The notes under the pieces are model-generated. The model was not told the DNA's origin, ran no database searches, and saw only the letters and a program-made list of their open reading frames with translations. 64,000 nt of DNA, from contig CM062297.1 in NCBI GenBank assembly GCA_031216915.1, forward strand, positions 832,861,337 to 832,925,336, written 5' to 3'. A program made the position numbers and the translations under genes. Positions within the stretch are counted from its first letter, which is position 1; each line of letters opens with the position of its first letter. Source of the DNA: Pictodentalium vernedei (taxonomy: Eukaryota > Mollusca > Scaphopoda > Dentaliida > Dentaliidae). Shown one piece after another: positions 31,559-44,982 of this stretch.

Positions 31559-34500
31559 TCATTCCCCCTGCACCCCACCCCCTCTTCCCCTCCTCTCCTC
31601 CCAGCATTCAGATATAAACTGCTTAATAGTGTCCCTCACTTCCTCTTTTTCAATTTCTTCAATAAGCATTCCTACCCTCTCCCTCGTGTCCCCCTTCAGC
31701 CATCTATCCTTTGTTTCTTCACCCCACTTCTGCATTATTCTTCCAGTAAATTTTATTCTATGAGGTATATACTGTGGGCATTCCAAGAGAAAATGTTCCA
31801 GGGTCTCCACTACTCCAGAGTGGCACATTTGGCATCCCTTTTCCCCATCTCTCCCAATTTTTCCCCGAAGCTCCAGTGATCTTGATCTCAGTTTGAACAG
31901 CAGTGACCCTCCAAAGGTGCCATCTAGGTACTTCTCAAAAGCTGGCTTTTCTTTATATTGTAACCCCTGCAGTGATCTTTTCACGCTAACCCCTGCTCGC
32001 CAGTTTCGATTGCAGTCTTCCATGACTCTCTCTTTGACAAACCTTTTGCCTTCTTTCATTCCTACTTCTATGTTTGTGACCTCTATAGAGTAATTGTCCA
32101 TTAGTTCCCTCACATGTTTTGACCACCCCGTTTCTATATTAGAATTCCAAATGGTATCGAGCATCAATTTACACCACCGGTTGTCAGGCAGGTTTCTCAA
32201 GTAGTTAAAGTAACACAGTTTTCCCAAATCTACCCTGTCCTTGATTTTCATCCACCCAAGCTCCCCCCTTACTGCTTCCAAAGCTGCAGCATTACTCGAC
32301 CCTGTTATCCATCTGCCGGCATCATTCTGAGTACTTTCCAACTTCTTAATAACGGTTTGGTTTAATGGAATCACGTCCGTGCCATACGTTATACTTGGTA
32401 AACCCACCCTCTCCCACAGTGTTTTCCCCACAAAGACCTTATTGAAACTATTTTTCCCTAAAAGTTTTAGTTGGTTCAGAATTCTTTTCCCCTTCAGAAT
32501 CAGTTTGGCTGAGTAATTTCTGTACACCCCTCTTCCCGTTATATTTATGCTTACCCCTAGATACTCATACTCTCCCGTTTCTCCTACAGTGATTTGTTTG
32601 CTTTCCCCTTCGGGGATTGAGAACTCCCCCACTCTCCATCTCTTCGTCATATCTACCTTGCGTCCAACGGGTATTACCTTGCTTTTATTTTCATTTAGTT
32701 CGAGCCGCCAAGTGTTCCCATATCTACCAACAATTTCCAGCAGTTTCTCTAGCCCCTGTTCAGTTCTAGACATTAACACCATGTCGTCCGCAAAGAATAA
32801 GCCTGGTATCTTTATGTCTCCAACATTTACCCCCTCCGCACTCTGAAATAGTTCGTCCCCTAAATCTTTAACATACAATGCAAACAAAATCGGTGAAAAG
32901 ATACACCCCTGCTTGAGGCCTATATCCATAGGGACTCGTTTTGTAGTGATACTCCCTAGACTGAGTTGGCTTTGCACATCTGTATACAGTGCTTTCATGA
33001 TTCCCACAAAGTCACCCCTCAGTCCGATGCCCTCGAGCTTTCGCCACATACCTTCCCTCCACACTCGGTCGTACGCTTTTTTCACATCTAGAAATGCCAG
33101 AAACATCTTTTTCTTTTCAGCCTTTGTTGATTCTATCAGTTGGGTGAGTGTAAATAGGTGATCAGTGACTCTTCGTCCTTTCCTGAAACCATTTTGAATT
33201 TCTCCTAAAAAACCTTTCTCTTCTATAACTTCCTCTAGTCTACCGTATATGACCTTACAGAATACTTTTCCGATGTTACTACTAACTGATATCCCCCTAT
33301 AGTTATCTAGAACTTCCTTATCCCCCTTTTTGTGTATGAACGACACCTTACTTTCCCTCCACTCTCTGGGGACCTCTTGCTTTCGCAGAGCCAGGTTGAA
33401 GAGGTTTGTCAGGACTTCAATAAGTGCCTCCCCTCCATTTTTGAGGAATTCGTTCGGAATTTCATCAGTCCCTCCCGCTTTACCATTTTTTAATTTCGAG
33501 ACCACGTTCCGCACTTCTTCTGCCGTTATTTCGCTACATACACGATTGGATAGGTTCTCCTCCACCAGTGTATTTCTTTTTGGTGGGGACCCACTGCCCC
33601 ATCGCCTATCGTTTATCTTTTCCCAGTGCTTGACTAACTCTGAAGCGATACGGCCTTTATCTTCTGTACTTTCCCCATCCACTTTGATACTCTGCACACT
33701 ACTTTTCCCCCGTTTATTTACCCAGTTCCAAAATACGTTTGAGCTCGAACCCCCCGTTTTCTTTATTGTTCTGGCAAGACTGCAATTGCGCTCCTTCCTA
33801 TTATTATCCTTTATCTCATTCACCTTTTTCCGTGCCAGTTCATATTCTCCTTTCATTAGTCTCGTGTCATTGTTATCCACCCCTTTAAGCTTCCTACTTC
33901 TTCTGTAAGCAGCGCATTTTACCTTCCTTTCTTTTATAGCCTTTTTCAGTCCCTCGTTAACCCTGTATCCAAGCTCTCTCGTTGGGACCCTCACCCTTCC
34001 TATACACTCCTTCCCTGCCTCTGTTAGGCTATTCACTATGCCATCTGAAATACTCTGGACATTTGCATCCCTAGGTATACATTCAAGATTTGGTTTTAGT
34101 TTTTCCCGAAACTGCTTCCAGTCGACTCCTTGTTTTAGTCCCCAAACTTCCTTGAAGGTATTTCTGTCTCTATTCGTCTTTTTGCCCATAATCTTAACTG
34201 TTATCAGGTTGTGATCACTACCCAAGTCATTTTTTCCCTCGTCATCTATTTCTACATCTATAACCTCCCTCCATATGCTAATGTCAGTGAGTATATAATC
34301 AATTATTGTTTTCTTATCGTTCCTCTCCCAGGTCCATTTACCCTTACATTTCGCATCCCTGTTCAGGATCTTTAAACCAAGCTCTTTTGATAGGTCCAAC
34401 ATCTTCCTCCCATTCGTGTTAATTTTCCCATCACCTCCCTGTATGCCCTCCTCCTTATCCCCGATGTGCCCATTGAAGTCCCCCATTAGGACAATACTGA

Positions 34501-34993
34501 ACCCTCTGCTCCCAAGCTCTGTGATATTCGATCTAAGAGTTGTATATATTGAATCATTCCACTCGGGCTTACTTCCCTCCACTGCTAAGTATACAACACC
34601 AACGGCAACACTCCTGCTTCCTAACTTGATTTTTGCCCAGACTATTTCGTTGGATACTGGAATCTGAGTCCTTGCTTCTGTGAGATCTGTAATCAATGAG
34701 GGCTGTAATTCCTCTTTAGCGTAGATGCCAACACCCCCACCCCGTTTCTGACCCTCAGTTCGCCCAGCTCCTATCCACACGCAACCCTTCATCTGATCAA
34801 CCCGCTCATCCCGTCGTATCCACGTCTCACTTAGACCCATTATATCAAAGTCTCCTTCGTCCATCATTGTTGATATTTCGCTTACTTTCTTGTGCAGACC
34901 CTGGATGTTGCAGTACCCAAACTTAATGAATCTTTGTTTTTTTGTCATCACTGGCACATTATTATAACCCTGGTATGTCCCTGTATTGTGCAT
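31559..34993 (-). CDS. LINE-C ORF2 protein, second intact copy
   Basis: 1144 residues, ATG at 34993, stop at 31559, with no break. Same domain order as the 15631-19065 copy: APE endonuclease, RT with LFFADDMVLMS, C-terminal Cys-His cluster. By eye I find three differences from the first copy: Lys/Glu in RIAS(K/E)LVKHW, Gly/Arg in GIGL(G/R)GDF and Thr/Ile in IEE(T/I)EKEE. With an intact ORF2 but truncated ORF1 and no 5' region, it is unlikely to be autonomous. Confidence 0.92.
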   Translation of the reverse strand: MHNTGTYQGYNNVPVMTKKQRFIKFGYCNIQGLHKKVSEISTMMDEGDFDIMGLSETWIRRDERVDQMKGCVWIGAGRTEGQKRGGGVGIYAKEELQPSLITDLTEARTQIPVSNEIVWAKIKLGSRSVAVGVVYLAVEGSKPEWNDSIYTTLRSNITELGSRGFSIVLMGDFNGHIGDKEEGIQGGDGKINTNGRKMLDLSKELGLKILNRDAKCKGKWTWERNDKKTIIDYILTDISIWREVIDVEIDDEGKNDLGSDHNLITVKIMGKKTNRDRNTFKEVWGLKQGVDWKQFREKLKPNLECIPRDANVQSISDGIVNSLTEAGKECIGRVRVPTRELGYRVNEGLKKAIKERKVKCAAYRRSRKLKGVDNNDTRLMKGEYELARKKVNEIKDNNRKERNCSLARTIKKTGGSSSNVFWNWVNKRGKSSVQSIKVDGESTEDKGRIASELVKHWEKINDRRWGSGSPPKRNTLVEENLSNRVCSEITAEEVRNVVSKLKNGKAGGTDEIPNEFLKNGGEALIEVLTNLFNLALRKQEVPREWRESKVSFIHKKGDKEVLDNYRGISVSSNIGKVFCKVIYGRLEEVIEEKGFLGEIQNGFRKGRRVTDHLFTLTQLIESTKAEKKKMFLAFLDVKKAYDRVWREGMWRKLEGIGLRGDFVGIMKALYTDVQSQLSLGSITTKRVPMDIGLKQGCIFSPILFALYVKDLGDELFQSAEGVNVGDIKIPGLFFADDMVLMSRTEQGLEKLLEIVGRYGNTWRLELNENKSKVIPVGRKVDMTKRWRVGEFSIPEGESKQITVGETGEYEYLGVSINITGRGVYRNYSAKLILKGKRILNQLKLLGKNSFNKVFVGKTLWERVGLPSITYGTDVIPLNQTVIKKLESTQNDAGRWITGSSNAAALEAVRGELGWMKIKDRVDLGKLCYFNYLRNLPDNRWCKLMLDTIWNSNIETGWSKHVRELMDNYSIEVTNIEVGMKEGKRFVKERVMEDCNRNWRAGVSVKRSLQGLQYKEKPAFEKYLDGTFGGSLLFKLRSRSLELRGKIGRDGEKGCQMCHSGVVETLEHFLLECPQYIPHRIKFTGRIMQKWGEETKDRWLKGDTRERVGMLIEEIEKEEVRDTIKQFISECWEERRGRGGGVQGE

Positions 34994-35037
34994 GTTTGTT
35001 GTTCTTCCTATGTTCCCAGCATTTGTGCCACTCTGGG

Positions 35038-36230
35038 TTACCGGCTGTGGTCCCCTACCCCCCTTTTCTCCAAAAAAGGCCCAGCCACCTGTAAGATTTT
35101 TTGGCCCAACAGGTCTGTACCCATCCTACTTAAATGCAATCCGTCTCGCCCATACAACTCTCCTTGTCCCCAGAATGAATCCCAGTGGTCAATGAAATGT
35201 ACTCCCAAGTCTTTGCAGTGCTCTCCCAGCTCCTCGTTTAGTGCCATAATCCGCGAGTTCCTCTCATTCCCACCACCCATAACGGGGAGCACCCCTGAAA
35301 CGATGATCCGAGCATTCCTGCTAAGTAGCTTACTAATTAGGTCCTTGTATGTGTCCACCAAACGAACTGATTTCCTCTCCCTGATGTTATTGGACCCCAC
35401 ATGTAATACCACTACCGGATCAGGCCCCGACCCAGCTACAATACCGTCCACTCTATCCCTCAGGTCCTCCACTTTAGCCCCCGGAAAGCACAGAACTGTT
35501 CTATTTTTACTGTCCGGACCACAGACAACCTTGTCGATCCCCCGAACTATGCTACTTCCCGCAACCACCAACTTACTTTTGGACCTCGCCCTATTTATCT
35601 CCTCTAGTCTCCTATTGTTTACAGCGTCCTCTTCCTCTCCAACAGCCCCACTCGGAATCAATATCGGTATCGGTATCTTTGACCTAGGATTACTCCTATC
35701 CTTGTCCCTCCGTCTCTTTCCAGGCCCTGAGCTACCTGGACTACTCCCCTGGTCTTCCCCCGGATCCCTCCTCCTTTTTCCTGGCCTAGACCCCAAGCTA
35801 CTATCTGTTGCAACTACCTCCATCTCCCCCTCTGTCTCTTCCGAATCGAGCACATCAAATCTGTTTCTGGTGCTGCACTCCCCACTGCCTTTGGACTTTA
35901 CACCCCTATCTACCTGCTTCTCTGGCCCCCCTTTCCTACCACTTTTGATAGTCCACGCCAAACGCTTTACAGCATTGCTCCGGCCTGGGCCCCCCTCATC
36001 TGTCCTACGTACTTTTCTAGCAGCCCCCACCTCATCACCTACCTCATTCACATCAAAGGTTCTACCCCCATGTTTCCTCTTGGAACCACCGACAACCTTC
36101 CATCCTTCTCGGAAAGCCACTTTCACAGGCGTAACTCCAGACAGCCCCGCCCTACCAAGTTTTCCCTTCAGCTCAGCAATCTCCCCCTCAAACTTAACAA
36201 TTGTCTCAAGTAGGCGAAGGATTTCCTGAC
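35038..36230 (-). pseudogene. LINE-C ORF1, 5'-truncated copy
   Basis: Open from the truncation point (CQEILRLLETIVKFEG) to the stop at 35038, with the full linker and the SGNH-like domain (VVAGSSIVRG, VVLHVGSNNI, DGLHLSRMG). The N-terminal ~80 residues, including most of the Cys cluster, are lost. The frame runs a few codons into the LINE-B flank and would start there by chance (upstream codons RATDRLY belong to LINE-B in another frame). Confidence 0.88.
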
Positions 36231-36310
36231 AATAAAGACGGTCAGTTGCGCGCAATTCATAACTGAATCATTAACATATTGTGCCTCAAAAGGTATGAAG
36301 TTAACGGCGA
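36231..36310 (-). mobile_element. LINE-B fragment beyond the LINE-C insertion
   Basis: 80 bp matching 31129-31208 (encodes AVNFIPFEAQYVNDSVMNCA). It is the right-hand flank of LINE-C copy 2 and the outermost piece of the LINE-B tandem repeat. Similarity ends at GGCGA (36310). Confidence 0.88.
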
Positions 36311-39562
<3,252 letters not shown>

Positions 39563-40504
39563 TTAAGTCGCAATTGTCATCACGGCTCTATAATTGTCTT
39601 CTATTTTTAACAATTCGTTCATTTTTGTAATCCTATGCACGGAGTCATCGAACAGTTTAACAAATATTACCCCGTCGTGGGTCCATGATCCGGAAATTTT
39701 CTTTTCTCTCACCATGACGCGAGATTTTCTTGCGATATCGGACCGTTTACGTGTTAAATGTTCGTTAATGTACACTCTGTGCATTGGGGAACCCTTGAGT
39801 TTGCGTCTCCCTCTGTAAAATTTGTCCCTTGAGCGATATGTGGCAAATTTCACGAGAATAGGACGTGATCTGTCACTATTTGGTGGGCCTGAACGATGAC
39901 TTCGCTCTATTTCTTCGAGTTTTAGTGGGACACCCATAGCATTTGCTAAATCAAGGATGCGATTGTCTGTTGACTCTGACGCGCTATTTGATTCCGGAAC
40001 CCCCGTTATTCTTAGCGAATTCCGCATGCCATATTGTCTCAGATCATCGAGATCATCATCCAATTTGGAAATAAGTTTATCCTTTTCAATTAATTGACTC
40101 TCCATGTCCCTGAACCGATCCTCGTATTGGCACATTGTGGCACTGATTGCTGATCGGACTGCTTGCTCAACAAGATGTCCAAGCATTTTCTGCACAGAAG
40201 AATCCTTCAGAGCAGTCACAAACATATTAACTGCATAGCCAGACGGCGGAGGCGCTGATGGCGTAGATGCCCCTATGGGCTGGTTGCCTTGCTCAGTATG
40301 GGCGTCCTCTGCAGTCACCGAATGAGGAACCTCAAAATCACTGCTTGACAGCGATGCCATTTCACCTTCCATACTTTTGATGATGGACTCAGAAAGTGAT
40401 CTTTCCTTAAATCTCTTTGCCTCCAGCTCGGCAGATAAAGCACTAGAATCCATTGAGAGGTTACGCTTATCCAGACGCGGTGTAGTGGGCGCAGATGAGG
40501 CCAT
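39563..40504 (-). CDS. LINE ORF1-type protein with coiled coil and RRM (L1-ORF1-like)
   Basis: 313 residues from the ATG at 40504 (MASSAPTTPRLDKRNLSMDS) to the stop at 39563. The N-terminus is Ser/Pro-rich. A predicted coiled coil follows (YEDRFRDMESQLIEKDKLIS...DDDLDDLRQYGMRNSL). Then comes an RRM-like fold (LRITGVPESNSASES; RSRPILVKFATYRSRDKFYR; RRKLKGSPMHRVYINEHLT) and a C-terminal domain (RKSRVMVREKKISGSWTHDG). This is the nucleic-acid chaperone design of L1-type ORF1 proteins, also found in CR1/Jockey-like elements. No RT gene follows within 3 kb downstream, so either its ORF2 has been lost or this is an orphan or co-opted ORF1. LINE-B is a possible former partner, on the same strand 8 kb further on. 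The frame is intact. Confidence 0.75.
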   Translation of the reverse strand: MASSAPTTPRLDKRNLSMDSSALSAELEAKRFKERSLSESIIKSMEGEMASLSSSDFEVPHSVTAEDAHTEQGNQPIGASTPSAPPPSGYAVNMFVTALKDSSVQKMLGHLVEQAVRSAISATMCQYEDRFRDMESQLIEKDKLISKLDDDLDDLRQYGMRNSLRITGVPESNSASESTDNRILDLANAMGVPLKLEEIERSHRSGPPNSDRSRPILVKFATYRSRDKFYRGRRKLKGSPMHRVYINEHLTRKRSDIARKSRVMVREKKISGSWTHDGVIFVKLFDDSVHRITKMNELLKIEDNYRAVMTIAT

Positions 40505-41194
40505 AATTAATACTCTCAATACTCTCTAAGTACTCAATAAAGCACAGACTAGACACACGACGTAAGATAGTAGCAGCAATAGTAATGTCATTAACGGCTG
40601 TAGTAACGCTACTCAAGTCATTCATAAACAGTTTCGCTCACGGTAAACAAGTGAGGAAGTGCGACTGGATACGACAATAGAGGTCTCAACAAAAGACACT
40701 GTTGTGAGATGATTAGGCAACAATAGCGAACTCCTTGCAGCATACACTCAGAGCGAACTTGTTGCGAATTTAACTACAGCAACAGCAAGAATAAATGAAT
40801 ATAAGTGTTTTTTTTAACATTGTTTTTCAAAATGTTAATAAAATTTCAAACAGACGAAAACATATAGAAAACAGTATATCTGTGTACCTTTCTGACGTAA
40901 TCCACTTGTATAGGAAAGGCACTATGGACCTTTACCAGGGAATTATTAGATCAGTATTTTCAGTTTTTGTGATATAACGAGGATAAGAGAGTAACAATCA
41001 CTCACAACATCAGGCCGACAAGTCTATAAAAAAACATTCCAAACCTCTAAGCAGAAAGCCACATAACTTGTAACATACTTGTAACATAGGTACTAATAGC
41101 ACCACGCCATCCTTCCCTTGAAAACAAGGCACTAATCACCCGAAAGAGTGCAAAAAGCTTCCACCGAATTTAAGGTCAACCCTCCATTTCCGCC
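40505..41194. other. Upstream region of the ORF1-type gene; nothing recognised
   Basis: AT-rich with no family match. It lies between the ORF1-type gene and the start of the second PLE array at about 41195 (ATTGTTTTCATTTACTGAACC). It may be the 5' UTR of a LINE. Confidence 0.4.
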
Positions 41195-42411
<1,217 letters not shown>

Positions 42412-42609
42412 AGGTTAAAAAATCGCACTGGCACAGACATTTCCTACTGAAACGTTTTTTTCTTTTAATATGCCCCCGAAAAATTGTTTTCATTTACTGA
42501 ACCCCGATGGGTTTCAAACATGACAAAAAATTACAAAAAATTACACAAAATTGATTTAAACTAAGTGATGAGCTTAGGAACTGGTTAAACTGACTGGCAA
42601 TAATCGATG

Positions 42610-44982
42610 TTATTCACTGATGGGCTCTAATTTAGTCCTTACAAGGATGTTACGCAAGCTTTTGTTTTTCTTATAGGCGATGACAGGTCGAAGATTCAAA
42701 GGTTCCTTTAATTTAGCATTGGTAAAATTGAATTCATCTTTTAACATTTTTGCTATTTCGATATTCATTCTGTTGTACGTTAAAGTGAAAGGAATGATGG
42801 ACCTCCTTCCGCATTCGCCCTCTGATATGTTCATACCAAATGGCCAGAGGGTTTGAAGCGTATTGATCCAAAAAGCTTCACGTTTTTTTCTAAATTCATC
42901 CGTTTCTTCTAATGTGTCTTTAATTGGTGGTTGTTCAATTGGGTGGATTTCGAAATCGTCCAAAGAATGGCCAGGAAGGTTAAAATGTTGTGCTACTGGG
43001 GCATCAGCATTATGTTTTATATCCTGTTTGTGTCTAGTAGCACGTTCTCGAAAAGGATTTTGACTTTGACCAACATACTGTTTCCGACATCGCTTACAAG
43101 TGATAAGGTAAATAATGTTTGGTGAATCACAATGGAGGGGGTTACGGATCTGATAATGATTTTTCGTTTGTTCGGAGGAAAATTCCTCTTTCTGATCAGG
43201 CATAAAAGTATGCAGTCTACAACGAGGCTTTCTGCAATTAAATACCGCGCCACTACTATTTTGCAACGGTCTGTTGTGTTCAATCTTCAGTGGTTCGAAA
43301 TCGGTAGTTTCAGCTGGACTTTCGAGCTTTTTCAAGGTTTGGGATTTCAGGCTACGCAAAAGGCGCAGCGAGTACCCTCTCGATCTGAGGGCGCCAAATA
43401 GAGTAGAACAAGCCTCATTGAAATTTACCTTATCACTTGAATTGCGGTGGAAACGAATGAGCTGTGATTTGATGATACCTTTAAATGTATGTTGAGGATG
43501 AAATGATTTAGTGTGCAACAATTGATGTGAATCAGTTGGTTTAAAATATACTTTATAATCTAAATGACCGGACGCCTGAAATTGCTTGCCTTTATACACG
43601 GTTACATCGAGAAAATCAACAGAATTTTCGCTGATAGTAGCTTTCAATTTAATATTTGGATCGTGATTATTCAAAATTTCTAAAAATTCATCAAAATCTT
43701 CTTTTGAATGTTCCCAAATAATAAAAATGTCATCTAAATATCTGAGATATACGAGAGGATGCTTTGCACATTTGCTTAAGGCATTTTCCTCCCATTCCGC
43801 TACATAAATGCTTGCAAAATTAGGACTGAATCTTTTACCCATAGGACAACCCATTATTTGTAGAAAATATTCTCCATTGAATTGAAAGTCATTACCTTTT
43901 AAGCTCAGCTCTAAAAGATCCAAAATTTGTTCATCCGGGCGTTTTGCATCCGGATATTTTTCAAATGCATTTTTAACTGATTTAACACCTTTATCAATAT
44001 CAATGTTCGTATACATACTGTCGATATCCAAAGTAGCCAGAATTGCATTTTTTGATATTTTCAATTTCGAAATTTGTGACAGGAAATCCTGTGTGTTTTT
44101 TAGATAGCTCGGATGTCTATTTGCTATAGGTTTAAGATGATAATCAATTAATTCCGAGATCGCATAAGATTCCGAATTACAATCTGATACAATTGGCCTC
44201 CCGGGTGGAGTTAAGTCATCCGTCCATGAAGAACGGTCCTTGTGGATCTTTGGTAGGATATAAAATTGTCTTGTTTGAGCACTGAGCTTAGCTGTTAAAT
44301 ATTTCAATTGTTTTTTGGTAATGTGACCTTCGTCGAGGAGAAATTTTAAGATCTTATTGAATTTTTCGATATTACTAGGCCAAATAAGTGAATCTATTTT
44401 CTTATAATGTTTAGTATTGCTGAGTTGTCTCATGGCTTCCTTTATATAATTATCCCGAGATAGAACAACTACCGACCCACCTTTGTCGGCTGGTTTAATT
44501 ACTAATTTCTTATTTTTTCGAAGTTTCGTGAGGGCTCTCCGTTCACCGGCTGTTAAATTGTCTTTATCGGAGAGTATGTTCATGCTGAACACCTTTTGGA
44601 TGATTCGTTTGCTAGCCTCAATAATTTCGGGATCTACTTCACTATCTGGAGGTGACCAACCAGATGATTCTGTAAAAGGAAGTTTCCGACCGCTGGAGTC
44701 TCTAAAGCGGTCGGCTAATTTCATTTGCCTAAGAAAATTACAGTTGTATGATGGTAAATTTGTTTGGTTATCAGTTTTAGGCTTTGGTGCTGGTACAAAA
44801 GTTAAACCGCGATCTAAAAGCGATTTCTCTTGGGTTGTTAGGTCATTGGTGCCAGACAGGTTAACCACATTAGTTCCTAATCCCACATCTGTTAGGCGGC
44901 TGTTACCTTTGCCTTTACTTAGTTTAAATTTAGGTGGTTCAACCAATGATCGTACATAATATTGGCGGTTCTCGTGGTCCAA
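42610..44982 (-). CDS. PLE ORF2: reverse transcriptase with GIY-YIG endonuclease
   Basis: About 790 residues from 44982; the window is open back to ~45006, where a TGA closes it. There is no ATG near its start (44982 is TTG; the first ATG is codon 87), yet typical PLE N-terminal sequence (NLSGTNDLTTQEKSLLDRGL, 41-60) lies before that ATG. RT: KPADKGGSVVVLSRDNY (163-179), FYILPKIHKDR, LDIDSMYTNID (motif A, Asp320), MGCPMGKRFSPNFASIYV, and YLRYLDDIFIIW (motif C, YLDD 415-418). C-terminal: Cys cluster (582-588) and GIY-YIG (NIIYLITCKRCRKQYVGQ, 622-639; FRERATRHKQDIKH; later REAFWINTLQTLW). The nuclease nicks DNA and the RT primes from it. Translation is probably by -1 frameshift from ORF1 (see the site at 44925-44931). 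Confidence 0.9.
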   Translation of the reverse strand: MDHENRQYYVRSLVEPPKFKLSKGKGNSRLTDVGLGTNVVNLSGTNDLTTQEKSLLDRGLTFVPAPKPKTDNQTNLPSYNCNFLRQMKLADRFRDSSGRKLPFTESSGWSPPDSEVDPEIIEASKRIIQKVFSMNILSDKDNLTAGERRALTKLRKNKKLVIKPADKGGSVVVLSRDNYIKEAMRQLSNTKHYKKIDSLIWPSNIEKFNKILKFLLDEGHITKKQLKYLTAKLSAQTRQFYILPKIHKDRSSWTDDLTPPGRPIVSDCNSESYAISELIDYHLKPIANRHPSYLKNTQDFLSQISKLKISKNAILATLDIDSMYTNIDIDKGVKSVKNAFEKYPDAKRPDEQILDLLELSLKGNDFQFNGEYFLQIMGCPMGKRFSPNFASIYVAEWEENALSKCAKHPLVYLRYLDDIFIIWEHSKEDFDEFLEILNNHDPNIKLKATISENSVDFLDVTVYKGKQFQASGHLDYKVYFKPTDSHQLLHTKSFHPQHTFKGIIKSQLIRFHRNSSDKVNFNEACSTLFGALRSRGYSLRLLRSLKSQTLKKLESPAETTDFEPLKIEHNRPLQNSSGAVFNCRKPRCRLHTFMPDQKEEFSSEQTKNHYQIRNPLHCDSPNIIYLITCKRCRKQYVGQSQNPFRERATRHKQDIKHNADAPVAQHFNLPGHSLDDFEIHPIEQPPIKDTLEETDEFRKKREAFWINTLQTLWPFGMNISEGECGRRSIIPFTLTYNRMNIEIAKMLKDEFNFTNAKLKEPLNLRPVIAYKKNKSLRNILVRTKLEPISE

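Larger units (their letters stand above)
31498..36230 (-). mobile_element. LINE-C copy 2, 5'-truncated
   Basis: Minus-strand copy 4.73 kb long: (TTA)n tail at 31498-31512, complete ORF2 (31559-34993) and most of ORF1. It is 5'-truncated at 36230 within the ORF1 Cys cluster. It is inserted in the LINE-B tandem repeat: the flanks ...GACACGAT and AATAAAGACGGTCAG are adjacent at 31121-31138 (GACACGATAAAGACGG). Target duplication is at most a few A/T bases and merges with the tail. Confidence 0.92.
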
